DNA of 64,000 nucleotides from an uncultured Granulosicoccaceae bacterium (GCA_938003855.1 CALKXD010000007.1:99612-163611); one strand, 5' to 3'. Positions 37,120-47,105 are shown, counted from the stretch's first letter. Translations and numbers: made by a program. The notes: a model not told the origin generated them from the sequence alone.

Positions 37120-37956
37120 CTAGGTTTTCAAGTGCTTTGCGTGGAAGGCAATGTGCTCGCCGATAAAGCTGGCGATGAAGTGGTAGCTGTGGTCGTAGCC
37201 GTCCTGCAGGCGGATGTCTGCCGCAACATTGTGGGTCTTGCAGGTATCGATCAGCGTTTGCGTATTCAATTGGTCTGGCAGAAATGAATCGGCGGTGCCC
37301 TGGTCGACCAGCATCGGAGGGCAACTGGCCCCCGCGGCAATCAGAGCACTGGCGTCCCAGTGTTGCCATTGATCGCGGTCGTCTCCGAGGTAGGCACCGA
37401 AGCAGCCTTCGCCCCAGGCGCAATTCACCGGATTGCAGATTGGTGAAAACGCCGACACAGAACGGAAAACCCCGGGTTGTTTCAGTGCGGATATCAGTGC
37501 GCCATGCCCGCCCATTGAGTGCCCCGTGATTGAGCGCCGTCCTGCTATTACCGGCAGGTTGGCTTCGACCAGTCGGGGTAATTCGGTGTTGATGTAATCG
37601 TACATTTGGTAATGCGCCGCCCAGGGCTGTTGAGTGGCGTTGACGTAAAACCCGGCACCTTTGCCAAGATCGTAGCGATCAGCTTCGTCGGCGACATCAT
37701 CGCCCCGTGGGCTGGTGTCCGGCATGATCAGCGCGATGCCGTGCTCGGCTGCATAGCGTTGGGCACCGGCTTTGGTGCGGACATTGTCATCGGTGCAGGT
37801 GAGGCCAGATAAGTAGTACAAAGCCGGTACCGGTGCCTGCTCAGCCTGAGGTGGCAGGTACACCGAAAAAGTCATGTCGCAGTGACAGCTTTCTGAGGTA
37901 TGACTGAAGCGTTTCAGTAAGCCGCCAAACTCTTTTACGTTTTCTGTATTGTCCAT
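37120..37956 (-). CDS. fghA: S-formylglutathione hydrolase
   Basis: This serine esterase splits S-formylglutathione to formate and glutathione in formaldehyde detoxification. The 278 residues match the family length and contain YLSGLTCTDDN, SPRGDDVADEADRYDLG with GAGFYVNATQQPW, nucleophile Ser147 in TGHSMGGHGAL, and the late DGYDHSYHF with the catalytic His. The usual partner, glutathione-dependent formaldehyde dehydrogenase (adhC/frmA), is not in the window. Confidence 0.95.
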   Translation of the reverse strand: MDNTENVKEFGGLLKRFSHTSESCHCDMTFSVYLPPQAEQAPVPALYYLSGLTCTDDNVRTKAGAQRYAAEHGIALIMPDTSPRGDDVADEADRYDLGKGAGFYVNATQQPWAAHYQMYDYINTELPRLVEANLPVIAGRRSITGHSMGGHGALISALKQPGVFRSVSAFSPICNPVNCAWGEGCFGAYLGDDRDQWQHWDASALIAAGASCPPMLVDQGTADSFLPDQLNTQTLIDTCKTHNVAADIRLQDGYDHSYHFIASFIGEHIAFHAKHLKT

Positions 37957-38045
37957 TGTCGGGTCTCTGTGGGTTCAGGTGCCAGGGGCGCACTATAGAT
38001 TAAATAAAGCTAAAGTGGTGGGTAACCGCTATCGACCGGTTGCGG

Positions 38046-38498
38046 TTACTGGTTTGCGTCGGTGATGATCTTCAGCACATGCCCGGGGGCGATCTTTTCA
38101 GGCTCGCTGACCTCAATGGCGTCAATCTTCAAAGGGTCGGCCATGCGGGTCGCCCCCAGGTCGGCCAGTGCATCGTCGACAGCCAGGCCGCCACCGCAAA
38201 AATTCTCGTAGGAGCTGTCACCCAGGGCGACTACGGCAAATTTTAAATGTGTGATGCGCGGGTAGTCGTTTAACAGCGCTGTGTAGACGGGCAACATGTC
38301 ATCGGGGAGGTCGCCGTTGCCAGTCGAAGACGTGCAGACAATCAGCCATTCCATAGTCTCGTCGAGTAAGGGATCAATCGAGACCGGATCAGGTCGAACA
38401 ACCTCGTGACCGGCGTTCTGCAGTTGGTCTTCAATTTCATCCGCGGTCAGAGTGGCGGTGCCAAATACCGAACCGCTGATCAATATTACTTTTGCCAT
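38046..38498 (-). CDS. MioC-like flavodoxin
   Basis: The 150 residues form a single flavodoxin fold: phosphate loop near SGSVFGTA, STGNGDLPDDMLP for the FMN 50s loop, and LGDSSYENFCGGG for the 90s loop. This short-chain type resembles MioC, an FMN electron carrier linked to biotin synthesis in E. coli; the true partner is unknown. It is separated from fghA by 89 bases and could share its transcript. Confidence 0.88.
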   Translation of the reverse strand: MAKVILISGSVFGTATLTADEIEDQLQNAGHEVVRPDPVSIDPLLDETMEWLIVCTSSTGNGDLPDDMLPVYTALLNDYPRITHLKFAVVALGDSSYENFCGGGLAVDDALADLGATRMADPLKIDAIEVSEPEKIAPGHVLKIITDANQ

Positions 38499-38567
38499 GG
38501 ATCCAGAGTGTCAGTGTGCAATGAAAGGGGAGGGGCCGCACGCACGGTTACCGGGTGAGCAGTGCCC

Positions 38568-39419
38568 TTAGTGAATGGAAGCCAGTATACGATCAAGTGC
38601 CGACGCAGGCAGTAGTCGCTTTGCAATTGCGAATGCGATTGTCGGTGTGGTAACGCGATAGCGGGCGCGAGGCTTTGGATGTTGCAGTGCGTGCAGGAGT
38701 TTTTCCACGACCGCTTCCGGGCCGAGAGTGAAACGGCTGTTATCGCCGCTTTTTGCCAGTCTCGAGATGGTCCGCTGATAGTGCTCAGCGTGTACGCTGT
38801 TGTCAGCATCGATGTACTGATGAAATTTCTGCAGGCCGTTCTCGCGAAATTTTGTACTGATCGGGCCCGGTTGGATTATTGATACAAAAATACCCGAGCC
38901 GCGCAACTCCAGCCGCAAGGTGTCCGACAAACCTTCGATAGCAAATTTAGCGGCGTTGTAAGCACCGCGGTGTGGCATTGCAGCGAATCCGAGGACAGAA
39001 CTGTTTTGAATTATCCGGCCGTGGCCCTGTGCGCGCATGACTGGTATCACCTGACGGGTCAATTCGTGCCAGCCAAACACCAGCGTTTCAAACTGCGCCC
39101 TGAGAGCTGTGGTTGGCAGGTCTTCTACTGCGCCACCTTGCCCGAAGCCACCGTTATTGAACAAACCGTAAAGTTTACCATCAGTAGCTTGTAACACATC
39201 GGCCAGCGCCTTCTCTATACTTACGGGGTCGGTCAGGTCGAGTAAAAGCGCTTGCAAGCCGCTGCTTCTCAGAAGCTTGACGTCCGATAACCTTCTGGCA
39301 GTTGCAAAAACCTGAAAGCCCCGGGCGTGCAGCGCATTGGCGGCGGTCAGGCCTATGCCGCTCGAGCAGCCGGTGATGAGCACGGCTCGTTGCCCGGCAG
39401 GGGTGTTCGGGTCTCGCAT
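38568..39419 (-). CDS. Short-chain dehydrogenase/reductase
   Basis: A classical SDR with the NAD(P)-binding TGCSSGIG near the N-terminus, NNGGFGQGG (the NNAG-like segment, here NNGG), an Ser in NSSVLGF and the catalytic YNAAK pair. The C-terminal part matches the family of oxidoreductases acting on lipids or steroid-like alcohols, but no substrate can be named. The start is set at the ATG at 39419 (MRDPNTPAGQRAVLITG) since the cofactor fold begins there; the open frame runs 30 codons further up without a match. Confidence 0.85.
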   Translation of the reverse strand: MRDPNTPAGQRAVLITGCSSGIGLTAANALHARGFQVFATARRLSDVKLLRSSGLQALLLDLTDPVSIEKALADVLQATDGKLYGLFNNGGFGQGGAVEDLPTTALRAQFETLVFGWHELTRQVIPVMRAQGHGRIIQNSSVLGFAAMPHRGAYNAAKFAIEGLSDTLRLELRGSGIFVSIIQPGPISTKFRENGLQKFHQYIDADNSVHAEHYQRTISRLAKSGDNSRFTLGPEAVVEKLLHALQHPKPRARYRVTTPTIAFAIAKRLLPASALDRILASIH

Positions 39420-39594
39420 GGACGGTTTTTCCGTGGGTGATCGAGTGGTTGGCAGTTTTGCCTGCCCGCACCGTATAACAAATGCTCTTGCAAACGCCAG
39501 AGTACGCAACTATTTAGCAGGGTGTCTGGAACTCCGTGGATAAAAATGATGTCGGTACAAATGTTATGTGTAAAGGGCCCAGTAAAAAGTTGAT

Positions 39595-40575
39595 ATGAGC
39601 GTATTTGATAAAATTGCAGTGGTACAGAAACAGCTGCGTGCCTCTATCATCGGGCAGGAAAAACTGGTTGATCGCTTGTTGATCTCTCTATTGGCAGATG
39701 GGCATCTGCTGGTCGAGGGTGCACCGGGGCTTGCTAAAACCCGTGCCATTAAAGAGTTGGCCCGGCACGTTGCGGGAGACTACCAGCGTATTCAATTTAC
39801 CCCTGACCTGTTACCGGCCGACATCACCGGAACCGAGATCTATCTACCGGCGACCGGTGAGTTTCAGTTTCAGAACGGGCCGCTGTTTAACCAGATAGTT
39901 CTGGCAGACGAGATCAATCGTGCACCGGCCAAAGTACAGTCGGCACTGCTCGAGGCGATGGCGGAGCGGCAGATATCGGTTGGGCAGAAAACCTACCCCT
40001 TGTCTGAGCTTTTTCTGGTGATGGCAACGCAAAACCCGATCGAGCAGGAAGGCACTTACAGTTTGCCGGAGGCTCAGCTTGACCGTTTTTTGATGCATGT
40101 GGTGATCGACTACCCTGATGCCAGTCGTGAGATAGACATCCTGCGCCTCGTCAGAGCGGAAAATGATCCGTCCGCACAGCGTTTACAGGCGGCCAGGCCC
40201 GCAGAGCAATTGACTATCGAAGATATCATTGCCGCGCGGCGCGAGATTGCACAGGTTTATATAGCCGAGCCCGTCGAAGACTACCTGGTGCGCCTGGTCA
40301 CCCGCACCCGTGGGTCTGCTGCGGGGCATGGCTCAGACTCAATGACTCAGTGGATTGCTTATGGTGCATCACCGCGTGGCACCATTGCGCTTGATGCCTG
40401 TGCCAGAGCGCACGCCTGGCTGACTGGTCAGGACTATGTCTCTCCGGCAGATATACAGGCGGTTATCCACGATACCCTGCGCCACCGTATTCTGCTCAGT
40501 TACGAAGCTGAGGCTGAAGGCGTGACGGTGGATACCGTGATTGATCAATTGCTGGCGAGCACAGCCGTACCCTGA
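39595..40575 (+). CDS. MoxR-family AAA+ ATPase
   Basis: MoxR ATPases act as chaperones for metal-cofactor or VWA proteins and are usually encoded beside DUF58 and VWA genes, as here. The 326 residues show Walker A GAPGLAKTR, Walker B LADEINRAP, sensor ATQNPIEQEGTYSLPEAQLD and the C-terminal lid PRGTIALDACARAHAW. It starts a run of seven genes in one direction; the next begins 5 bases after its stop. Confidence 0.93.
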   Translation: MSVFDKIAVVQKQLRASIIGQEKLVDRLLISLLADGHLLVEGAPGLAKTRAIKELARHVAGDYQRIQFTPDLLPADITGTEIYLPATGEFQFQNGPLFNQIVLADEINRAPAKVQSALLEAMAERQISVGQKTYPLSELFLVMATQNPIEQEGTYSLPEAQLDRFLMHVVIDYPDASREIDILRLVRAENDPSAQRLQAARPAEQLTIEDIIAARREIAQVYIAEPVEDYLVRLVTRTRGSAAGHGSDSMTQWIAYGASPRGTIALDACARAHAWLTGQDYVSPADIQAVIHDTLRHRILLSYEAEAEGVTVDTVIDQLLASTAVP

Positions 40576-40580
40576 CGCCA

Positions 40581-41576
40581 ATGTTCACCGCTCGCAGCAC
40601 GCCTGAAAATACCACCACCGGTGGAAACCGTGACGATGTCACCCGTGTCACCTTATCGCAACTGGTTTCATTGCGCCGCTCGGTAGCGGCTGTGAAGCGG
40701 CCGCCGGGGCGACGTTCAGTGGCAAGCCAGACCGGTGGCAGCACATCCCGGGCGTTAGGTCGCGGGCTCGATTTTTCCGAGGTTCGGGAGTACAACCCGG
40801 GTGACGATGTGCGAATGATCGACTGGAAAGTCACCGCTCGCAGCGGCAAACCGCACACAAAAATCTATAACGAAGAGCGCGAGCGACCGTTTCACATTGT
40901 GCTGGATTTGCGCCCGACCATGTTCTTCGCGACGCAGGTGGCGTTCAAATCAGTGCTGGCTGCCCGACTTGCGGCGATGACCGCGTGGGCGGCAGCGTCG
41001 CAGAGAGACCGGGTTGGCGGACTGGTGTTTTGCGATCAGCGCTTGCGCGAAATTAAACCCGCTGGCGGGTCGAAAGGAGTGACGCGCCTGCTGAACGAAA
41101 TTGTCAGTGCACACGAGCAGACCCGACACCGTGTTTATACCGCCCCGCAGGCGTCAGAGGGGAGCTCTGAATTTACACTCGATGACGTGTTACAGCGTTT
41201 GAAACGTACCGCGCACACTGGCAGTTCAATTTGCCTGTGTTCTGATTTCGCTGATTATCAGCCGGATCAATCCGCCGCAGCCCATCAGTTACTACTGCAT
41301 AATCATGTGGCCGCGTGTCAGGTTTTTGATCCGCTCGAAGCTGGATTGCCGCCCCCCGGTCACTATTCCATTAGTAATGGATTAAGGCGCAGCAGCTTTG
41401 ACAGCTCGTCGGTGCAAGTGCGACAGCGCTACGCTGAGATGTTCAACCAGCGCTCCGGGGCGTTGAAGCAGCAGTTTTCCGGACGGGGAAACGCTTTTCA
41501 TCGATGTGCGGTTACCGACAATCTGGCGCAGGTGGCGGGCCGGATCATGCGTAGCCTGCCGGGTAGTGTGGCGTGA
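40581..41576 (+). CDS. DUF58 domain protein
   Basis: The protein has the DUF58 hallmark GRGLDFSEVREYNPGDDVRMI followed by DWKVTARSGKPHTKIYNEER and a VWA-like core (FHIVLDLRPTMFF). These proteins accompany MoxR and are thought to be its VWA-type partner. The 331 residues are typical. Its stop codon overlaps the start of the DUF4381 gene (GTGA). Confidence 0.9.
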   Translation: MFTARSTPENTTTGGNRDDVTRVTLSQLVSLRRSVAAVKRPPGRRSVASQTGGSTSRALGRGLDFSEVREYNPGDDVRMIDWKVTARSGKPHTKIYNEERERPFHIVLDLRPTMFFATQVAFKSVLAARLAAMTAWAAASQRDRVGGLVFCDQRLREIKPAGGSKGVTRLLNEIVSAHEQTRHRVYTAPQASEGSSEFTLDDVLQRLKRTAHTGSSICLCSDFADYQPDQSAAAHQLLLHNHVAACQVFDPLEAGLPPPGHYSISNGLRRSSFDSSSVQVRQRYAEMFNQRSGALKQQFSGRGNAFHRCAVTDNLAQVAGRIMRSLPGSVA

Positions 41577-42340
41577 ACCCGACAGAGCAGGAGTTACTGG
41601 CGCAACTGCGTGACGCGCATGCCCCGCTTGATCCAGGCTGGTGGCCGCCCGCTCCAGGCTGGTGGTTGCTGGCGTTGGTGATCGTGGTGGCCGTCAGTGC
41701 GCTGAGTTGGTGGCTGCACGATCGCCGGCAACCGCACTGGCGTAAAAGTGCAAGACAGGTGCTGGATCAGCTTGCCGAGCGCAAACTGCAGACACCCGGC
41801 GACTGCAGCGCGGTTCTGACGGAATGCTCCACGTTGATGCGACGGGTCGCGCTGGCGGTTCATCCTCGTGCGACAGTGGCGCACCTTACCGACAGTCATT
41901 GGCTGGAAAGGCTCGACAGCATTGGCCGGACTGACGAATACAGCGCCGGTGTGGGCCGCTTGTTAACACGCCATCCGTACATGGCGCCGGGCAGAGTGTC
42001 GGCTGATCAGGTGACGCGCTTGTTGAAGTTGATGTACCAAACCATTAACCGTGCAGAGTTGACTCCGACGGTGACATCGGCGGTTGCGCAAAGTAATGGC
42101 GCGCAGGAACTGTCTGGTGAGTCCCGTCTGGCACAGGCTATTGTTCGCACAGCGGTTGCCGGTTCAGTAAGCACCGAGAAAAAGCCGGAAATAAAATCGG
42201 TTGAGCAACCGGTTGCACCGGCGCCGGACGGGTCAGCTGTGCCAGTGCCCGAAGTCTCTGAGGCACTGATGCGCTATCGGAAATCGGGCGCGGCAAACGC
42301 CAAATCACCGAAACAGGAACAATCCAGTGTTCGCTTTTGA
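41573..42340 (+). CDS. DUF4381 membrane protein
   Basis: The protein starts with a hydrophilic helix, then one membrane segment (WWLLALVIVVAVSALSWWLH), and a cytosolic domain of about 130 residues with the pattern of DUF4381. The last 70 residues are Pro/Ala/Val-rich and variable. It sits between DUF58 and VWA genes, the usual place in this locus. Function within the Bat system is unknown. Start is GTG 41573, overlapping the previous stop; its end overlaps the next start by 14 bases. Confidence 0.85.
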   Translation: MNPTEQELLAQLRDAHAPLDPGWWPPAPGWWLLALVIVVAVSALSWWLHDRRQPHWRKSARQVLDQLAERKLQTPGDCSAVLTECSTLMRRVALAVHPRATVAHLTDSHWLERLDSIGRTDEYSAGVGRLLTRHPYMAPGRVSADQVTRLLKLMYQTINRAELTPTVTSAVAQSNGAQELSGESRLAQAIVRTAVAGSVSTEKKPEIKSVEQPVAPAPDGSAVPVPEVSEALMRYRKSGAANAKSPKQEQSSVRF

Positions 42341-43307
42341 GTGGTGGTGGATGGTGGCTCTGTTGCCATTACCGTGGCTGGTTCGGGTATTGCTGCCGGC
42401 GCTGCCAGTGCGTCGCCAGGTGGCATTGCGCGTGCCGTTTTTTGAAGATCTCAGTCAGTTGTCTGCAGTGCCAAAGGAGCGCTCGTCTGCATCGCTTAAG
42501 CTATTTATCGCCTGCGTCATGTGGCTGGCATTGATTGTTGCTGCTATGCGTCCGCAATGGTTGGGCGAGGCCTCCGAGGTGCCTCTTTCAGGGCGCGATC
42601 TGATGCTGGGTCTGGATATTTCCGGCAGCATGCGGGAGCGCGATTTTCAAATAGAAGGCCGGTCTGTCGAGCGGCTTGATGCTGCTAAAATTGTCGCCGC
42701 TGAGTTTATTGCCAAGCGTGAAGGGGATCGGGTTGGTTTGATACTGTTTGGTGACAACGCCCAGGTGCAGACACCACTGACCTACGATCTCGATACTGTG
42801 CAGCATTTTCTGACCGAGTCTGTTGTCGGTCTTATTGGATCGTCCACGGCGATCGGCGATTCTATAGGTCTTGCTGTCAAACGCCTGCGTCAGCGCCCGG
42901 CGGAGTCACGGGTATTTGTGCTGCTTACCGACGGTGCAAATACCGCCGGTGCGGTGGAGCCGGTCGACGCGGCTCGTGTGGCTGCAGAAAACGGTATTCG
43001 CATACATACCATCGGCGTTGGCGCTGAGCGCGTAACAGTACGCAGCGTGTTTGGTACCGAGGTTATCAACCCGTCTAAATCACTCGATGAAGAATCGCTG
43101 AGAGAAATATCCGCGCTCACCGGCGGAGAGTACTTCCGGGCCCGCAATACCGATGAAATGGTGAAAATCTACGATCTCATCAACGAGCTTGAAACCACCG
43201 AGATCGATGGGGTGCAGCTTCGTCCTCTGAAAGAACTCTATATGTGGCCGCTGGCGTTCGCACTGCTGCTGAGTGCGTGTCTGGTGTGGCAGAGGGCGCG
43301 CCCGTGA
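42327..43307 (+). CDS. BatA-type VWA membrane protein
   Basis: Two N-terminal membrane segments are followed by a von Willebrand factor A domain with a complete MIDAS: DISGS (in LMLGLDISGSMRERD), a middle Thr, and LLTDG. A C-terminal membrane helix (MWPLAFALLLSACLVW) closes it. The 326 residues match BatA. Bat proteins were named for Bacteroides aerotolerance, although the mechanism is unknown. It overlaps the DUF4381 gene by 14 bases and the next gene by GTGA. Confidence 0.9.
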   Translation: MFAFEWWWMVALLPLPWLVRVLLPALPVRRQVALRVPFFEDLSQLSAVPKERSSASLKLFIACVMWLALIVAAMRPQWLGEASEVPLSGRDLMLGLDISGSMRERDFQIEGRSVERLDAAKIVAAEFIAKREGDRVGLILFGDNAQVQTPLTYDLDTVQHFLTESVVGLIGSSTAIGDSIGLAVKRLRQRPAESRVFVLLTDGANTAGAVEPVDAARVAAENGIRIHTIGVGAERVTVRSVFGTEVINPSKSLDEESLREISALTGGEYFRARNTDEMVKIYDLINELETTEIDGVQLRPLKELYMWPLAFALLLSACLVWQRARP

Positions 43308-44308
43308 TCGAGAGCTTTCACTTTGTGCGCCCGTTGTGTCTGCTTGCTCTGCTGCCGCTGGTGTGGCTGCTGTGGCAAATGCATCGCTCTGTACAGCAGG
43401 ATAATCAATGGCGGCGCGTGGTTGATCCGGCACTGCTGGCCAATCTGGTCGACGATGCTGATGCGCCGGTGTCGCGTTCACCGGTGTGGGTCATCGGTGC
43501 GCTGTGGCTGGCCGCTGTTATTGCTTTGGCCGGACCGAGTTGGGAGCAGCAACGGGCACCGGTTTTTCGCGGTTTGTCCGAGAGAGTGCTGGTGGTTGAT
43601 CTGTCTCTGTCGATGAATGCCTCTGATATTCAGCCCTCACGAATAGCGCGTGTCCGACAAAAGCTCAGCGATATTCTAGATCGGTCCGGTGATACACAAA
43701 CCGCGTTAGTGGTGTTTGCGGCTGTGCCCTATATTGTCTCGCCGTTGACTGATGATGTGCAAACTATCCGCTCCATGCTGCCGTCACTGGCAACCAATAT
43801 TATTCCCGCTCAGGGCAGTCGTACAGCGCTCGCGTTGCAAATGGCGCAGCAGCTTCTGGAAAGCGCTGACAGCCGTGATGGCAGTATCTGGTTGTTCACT
43901 GACAGCGCAGTTAATGCAGAGTCCGAAAGCGCCGCCGCCGCCATTGTCGAGGCAGGCTATAATCTATCAGTCGTTGGTGTGGGTAGTGCAGAAGGTGCAC
44001 CGATACCGAAACCGGATGGCGGCTTTGTGAAAGATCGCAATGGCAATATCGTGGTGGTAAAACTCGACACCCCGCCACTGCAGCGACTGGCGTCGGTCGG
44101 CGGTGGCGTTTTTACCGGGTTGACCACCGGCGACACCGATATTTCCCGCCTCTACTCGCAGGCGCAAGCAGCACTGCAGCCTGACATAAGTACTGATGTC
44201 AGCGATACTGAGCAACGTCAGACGGAAGTCTGGCTGGAGCGGGGCCCATGGATATTATTGCTGCTAACACCACTGACAGCACTGTTGTTTCGGAGGGGCT
44301 GTTTGTGA
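43304..44308 (+). CDS. BatB-type VWA membrane protein
   Basis: The second VWA protein has the same layout as BatA. MIDAS residues lie in VVDLSLSMNASD and WLFTDSAVN, so the third Asp is retained. From GTG 43304 it has 335 residues and an N-terminal membrane segment (PLCLLALLPLVWLLW). The open frame starts earlier (43244), but that start would overlap BatA by 60 bases; GTG 43304 gives the usual GTGA overlap. Confidence 0.88.
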   Translation: MIESFHFVRPLCLLALLPLVWLLWQMHRSVQQDNQWRRVVDPALLANLVDDADAPVSRSPVWVIGALWLAAVIALAGPSWEQQRAPVFRGLSERVLVVDLSLSMNASDIQPSRIARVRQKLSDILDRSGDTQTALVVFAAVPYIVSPLTDDVQTIRSMLPSLATNIIPAQGSRTALALQMAQQLLESADSRDGSIWLFTDSAVNAESESAAAAIVEAGYNLSVVGVGSAEGAPIPKPDGGFVKDRNGNIVVVKLDTPPLQRLASVGGGVFTGLTTGDTDISRLYSQAQAALQPDISTDVSDTEQRQTEVWLERGPWILLLLTPLTALLFRRGCL

Positions 44309-45231
44309 GTCGGGATGTTTGGGTTGCGTCTTTACTGACAGGGGTGCTGACGCTGATGCCAATGCCGTTGGCTCTGGCATTCGAGTTAAACAGCTTGTGG
44401 CTGCGCGCGGATCAACGGGGGCAGAAGCTTCTCGAGGAAGGTCAGGCAGTGGAGGCGGCGCAGGTTTTTAAAGATCCTCAGTGGCGGGGTCTGAGTCATT
44501 ATCGTGCCGGTAACTATGAAGACGCGCTGGAAGCGTTCGCCGCAGCCGACAGTGATTCTGCGCTCTATAATCAGGGCACAACGGCGGCCAGGGCCGGGCA
44601 GTATCCGGTTGCGCTGGAAAAGCTTGAACAGTTAGTGGAGCGCAACGCCGACTATCCCGATGCTGCTCATAATCTGGAAATTGTCCGCAAACTGATCGAC
44701 GACCAGCAATCGCAGCAGCAACCGCAATCATCGGATCAGTCCTCCGACAACGAGGGTGATCAGCAGCAGAGCGAGTCGGGGCAGCCGTCACCGGATAACT
44801 CCGGTGATAATTCGCAAGACAGTAACAGTGACAGCAGCGGAAATAGCGACAACGACAACAGCGATCGAGGCGGTGAACTGGCAGCCACTCCGCCGTCGCC
44901 GCAAGACGGCCAGCCACCCGGGTCGCAACCTGATGAGTCACAATCGAATGACAGTGAGTCGGAGGCGTCAGCGCAGGACCAGCAATCAGACTCCGACAGC
45001 GAGCAGCAGCAGGATACCGAATCCAAACCATCGCAAGGGCAGCCTGAAACTGAATCTGCTGATGGCAGCGTTGCCGCTCTGGCTGGCGACGAGGTCAGTG
45101 AAGACGACCAGGCGGCGGAGCAATGGCTGCGACGAATCCCCGATGATCCGTCACAACTGCTGCGTAATAAAATTCGTTTAAATCACATGATCCAGCACGC
45201 CGAAGTACAGGATATGCCAGAGCCATGGTAG
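44305..45231 (+). CDS. BatC-like TPR protein with acidic low-complexity linker
   Basis: From GTG 44305 the product has a signal-like hydrophobic start (WVASLLTGVLTLMPMPLALA), then TPR-type helices (residues about 35-140, with GLSHYRAGNYEDALEAFA and YNQGTTAARAGQYPVALEK). A long linker of Gln, Ser, Asp and Asn (about 140-280) leads to a short conserved end WLRRIPDDPSQLLRNKI. That tail matches the C-terminus of BatC-like TPR proteins. It is likely periplasmic and interacts with the VWA proteins. It overlaps both neighbours by a few bases. Confidence 0.85.
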   Translation: MSRDVWVASLLTGVLTLMPMPLALAFELNSLWLRADQRGQKLLEEGQAVEAAQVFKDPQWRGLSHYRAGNYEDALEAFAAADSDSALYNQGTTAARAGQYPVALEKLEQLVERNADYPDAAHNLEIVRKLIDDQQSQQQPQSSDQSSDNEGDQQQSESGQPSPDNSGDNSQDSNSDSSGNSDNDNSDRGGELAATPPSPQDGQPPGSQPDESQSNDSESEASAQDQQSDSDSEQQQDTESKPSQGQPETESADGSVAALAGDEVSEDDQAAEQWLRRIPDDPSQLLRNKIRLNHMIQHAEVQDMPEPW

Positions 45232-47039
45232 AGAGATTCAGAAACGCAATGTTCACCATAAACACCGGCGGTGTTGTCGTAACGCCATTGCAGGTGCTGT
45301 TGTTGGCGATGCTGTTTTGTCTGATTCCAGGGCAGGTCTGGTCGGCTTCACTGACTGCAACCGTTGAACGAAAAACAGTCATCGACGGTGAATCAGTCCT
45401 GTTGTACATCGAAGGGGAGAACCTCAAATCACTGCCGGACACGTCTGCACTTAACCGTCGCTTTGATATCGTTGACTCGCGCTCATCGAACAGCCAGATC
45501 CTCGGCAACGGAGGGCTTCAGTCTAAATTTACCCTGCGCTTCGAGCTATTGCCGAAGCATCTGGGCAAAACCGAGATCCCCGCATTTGAAGCCGATGGTC
45601 AAGTCAGTCAGCCCATCATCGTCGAGGTGGTAGAGCGAGGGACAGCCGGGACAGTGCCGCGTGATAATGTATTTGCCGAGGTGACACTCAGTGATGATTC
45701 GCCGTATGTCCAGTCGCAGGTAGTGCTGTCTCTGCATATATTTGACGATGGCAAGCTGGCCACAGCGGATCCGGTGATACCCGCCATGGCCAATGTGCAA
45801 ATTGAACCGCTGCCGGTTGGCAAGCAGCGGCTGGAAACCCGCGATGGTGTGGAGTATCGCGTGCATACGTGGCGCTATGCGTTGTTTCCGCAAAAGAGCG
45901 GCACCCTTGAACTGCCGCGGTTGATGATTGCCGGCAGCGTGAAAGATCCCAGTTACGGCGGCAACCTTATTCTGCGAAATACACCGACACGGCGAATATC
46001 GATTCGAACCAAGCCTGTGTCGATTGACGTCCGGCCAAAGCCGCCGCAAAGCACTGCCGCCTGGTGGTTGCCGGCTGAGCAGCTTGAGTTGAGGCACAAA
46101 TGGTCAACAGATATAAGCAAAGCGCGTGTCGGGGATCCGCTGACACTCACGCTACAGCTGGCAGCAAAGGGTACAACGTCGACGCAATTACCTGAAATAG
46201 ACCTTGCCGATGTTGAGGGCTTGAAAATCTATCCCGACGTACCCGAACTGTTGTCACAGCCGAAATACGATGGCCTGATCAGCCAGCGGGGGGAGAAGTG
46301 GTCGATAATTCCGCAGCGCGCCGGCCAGGTAGAACTACCAGAGATAAAAATAAAGTGGTGGGATACCACCGCAAACGTCGAACGTGAAGCGGTGTTTGAG
46401 GCGCAATCGATTGCGGTGGCGGCGGCAGAGGGTGCGGTAGCGGCGGTACAGCCGCCACTGCCGGTGGCACAGAGTCCAGAGGTTGCGAACGAGAGCGGAC
46501 AGGCCCTGTTGCCAGAGTCGGCAGAGCTCACTGAGCCTGAGCAGGAAGCACCGGTTAAACCGGTAACCGGGACGCTTAGTTTGCTGCCGGATCGCCACAA
46601 TGGCTGGATGTGGATCGCTGTGGCGCTGGCAACAGGATGGCTGATCACTGCGCTTTGCTGGATTTTGACGAGGCGCCGCAAACCTGTGCTCAACCAGACC
46701 GTTGAACCCGCCGGGCGCTACAGTAAGCAGCAGCGCCAGGCTCTGAAAGATCTGAAAATTCTCAGTCGCAGTGGCTCTGCCAGCGCTTTTCGGCAGTCGC
46801 TGATGACCTGGTCTGCGTTCAAATGGCCTGACAATCCACCGCTGAATCTGGCAGAAATCGGCAAGAGGTTGTACGATGCCGAACTCAGCTCAAGCCTGCA
46901 TTCACTTGATGCAGCAGTGTACTCAAGTGCCGGCAATGAGGTATCACTGCAGGATCTCCATACCCGTCTTCTTCAGTCTCTGGATAACAGGGCCGGACCA
47001 TCAAAGTCACCAAGTCATGATCCACTGCCACAATTGTGA
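45225..47039 (+). CDS. BatD-type protein
   Basis: The 604 residues start with a signal peptide (ending VWSA), then several beta-sandwich repeats (SLTATVERKTVIDGESVLL opens the first), a C-terminal membrane segment (GWMWIAVALATGWLITALCW) and a cytosolic helical tail. This is the layout of BatD, which places a large periplasmic part on the membrane. The start ATG at 45225 overlaps the BatC stop. It is the last gene of the locus. Confidence 0.88.
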   Translation: MVERFRNAMFTINTGGVVVTPLQVLLLAMLFCLIPGQVWSASLTATVERKTVIDGESVLLYIEGENLKSLPDTSALNRRFDIVDSRSSNSQILGNGGLQSKFTLRFELLPKHLGKTEIPAFEADGQVSQPIIVEVVERGTAGTVPRDNVFAEVTLSDDSPYVQSQVVLSLHIFDDGKLATADPVIPAMANVQIEPLPVGKQRLETRDGVEYRVHTWRYALFPQKSGTLELPRLMIAGSVKDPSYGGNLILRNTPTRRISIRTKPVSIDVRPKPPQSTAAWWLPAEQLELRHKWSTDISKARVGDPLTLTLQLAAKGTTSTQLPEIDLADVEGLKIYPDVPELLSQPKYDGLISQRGEKWSIIPQRAGQVELPEIKIKWWDTTANVEREAVFEAQSIAVAAAEGAVAAVQPPLPVAQSPEVANESGQALLPESAELTEPEQEAPVKPVTGTLSLLPDRHNGWMWIAVALATGWLITALCWILTRRRKPVLNQTVEPAGRYSKQQRQALKDLKILSRSGSASAFRQSLMTWSAFKWPDNPPLNLAEIGKRLYDAELSSSLHSLDAAVYSSAGNEVSLQDLHTRLLQSLDNRAGPSKSPSHDPLPQL

Positions 47040-47105
47040 GTTACCAGCTCCCGGCCACAGGACCGTTTTGCCGGACTGTCTCTACAATTGCCTTAGTGCT
47101 CCCAT

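Noticed and set aside
43244..43303. Longer start for the BatB gene
   Set aside because: It would overlap BatA by 60 bases; GTG 43304 fits the overlap style of the locus and the protein's membrane start.
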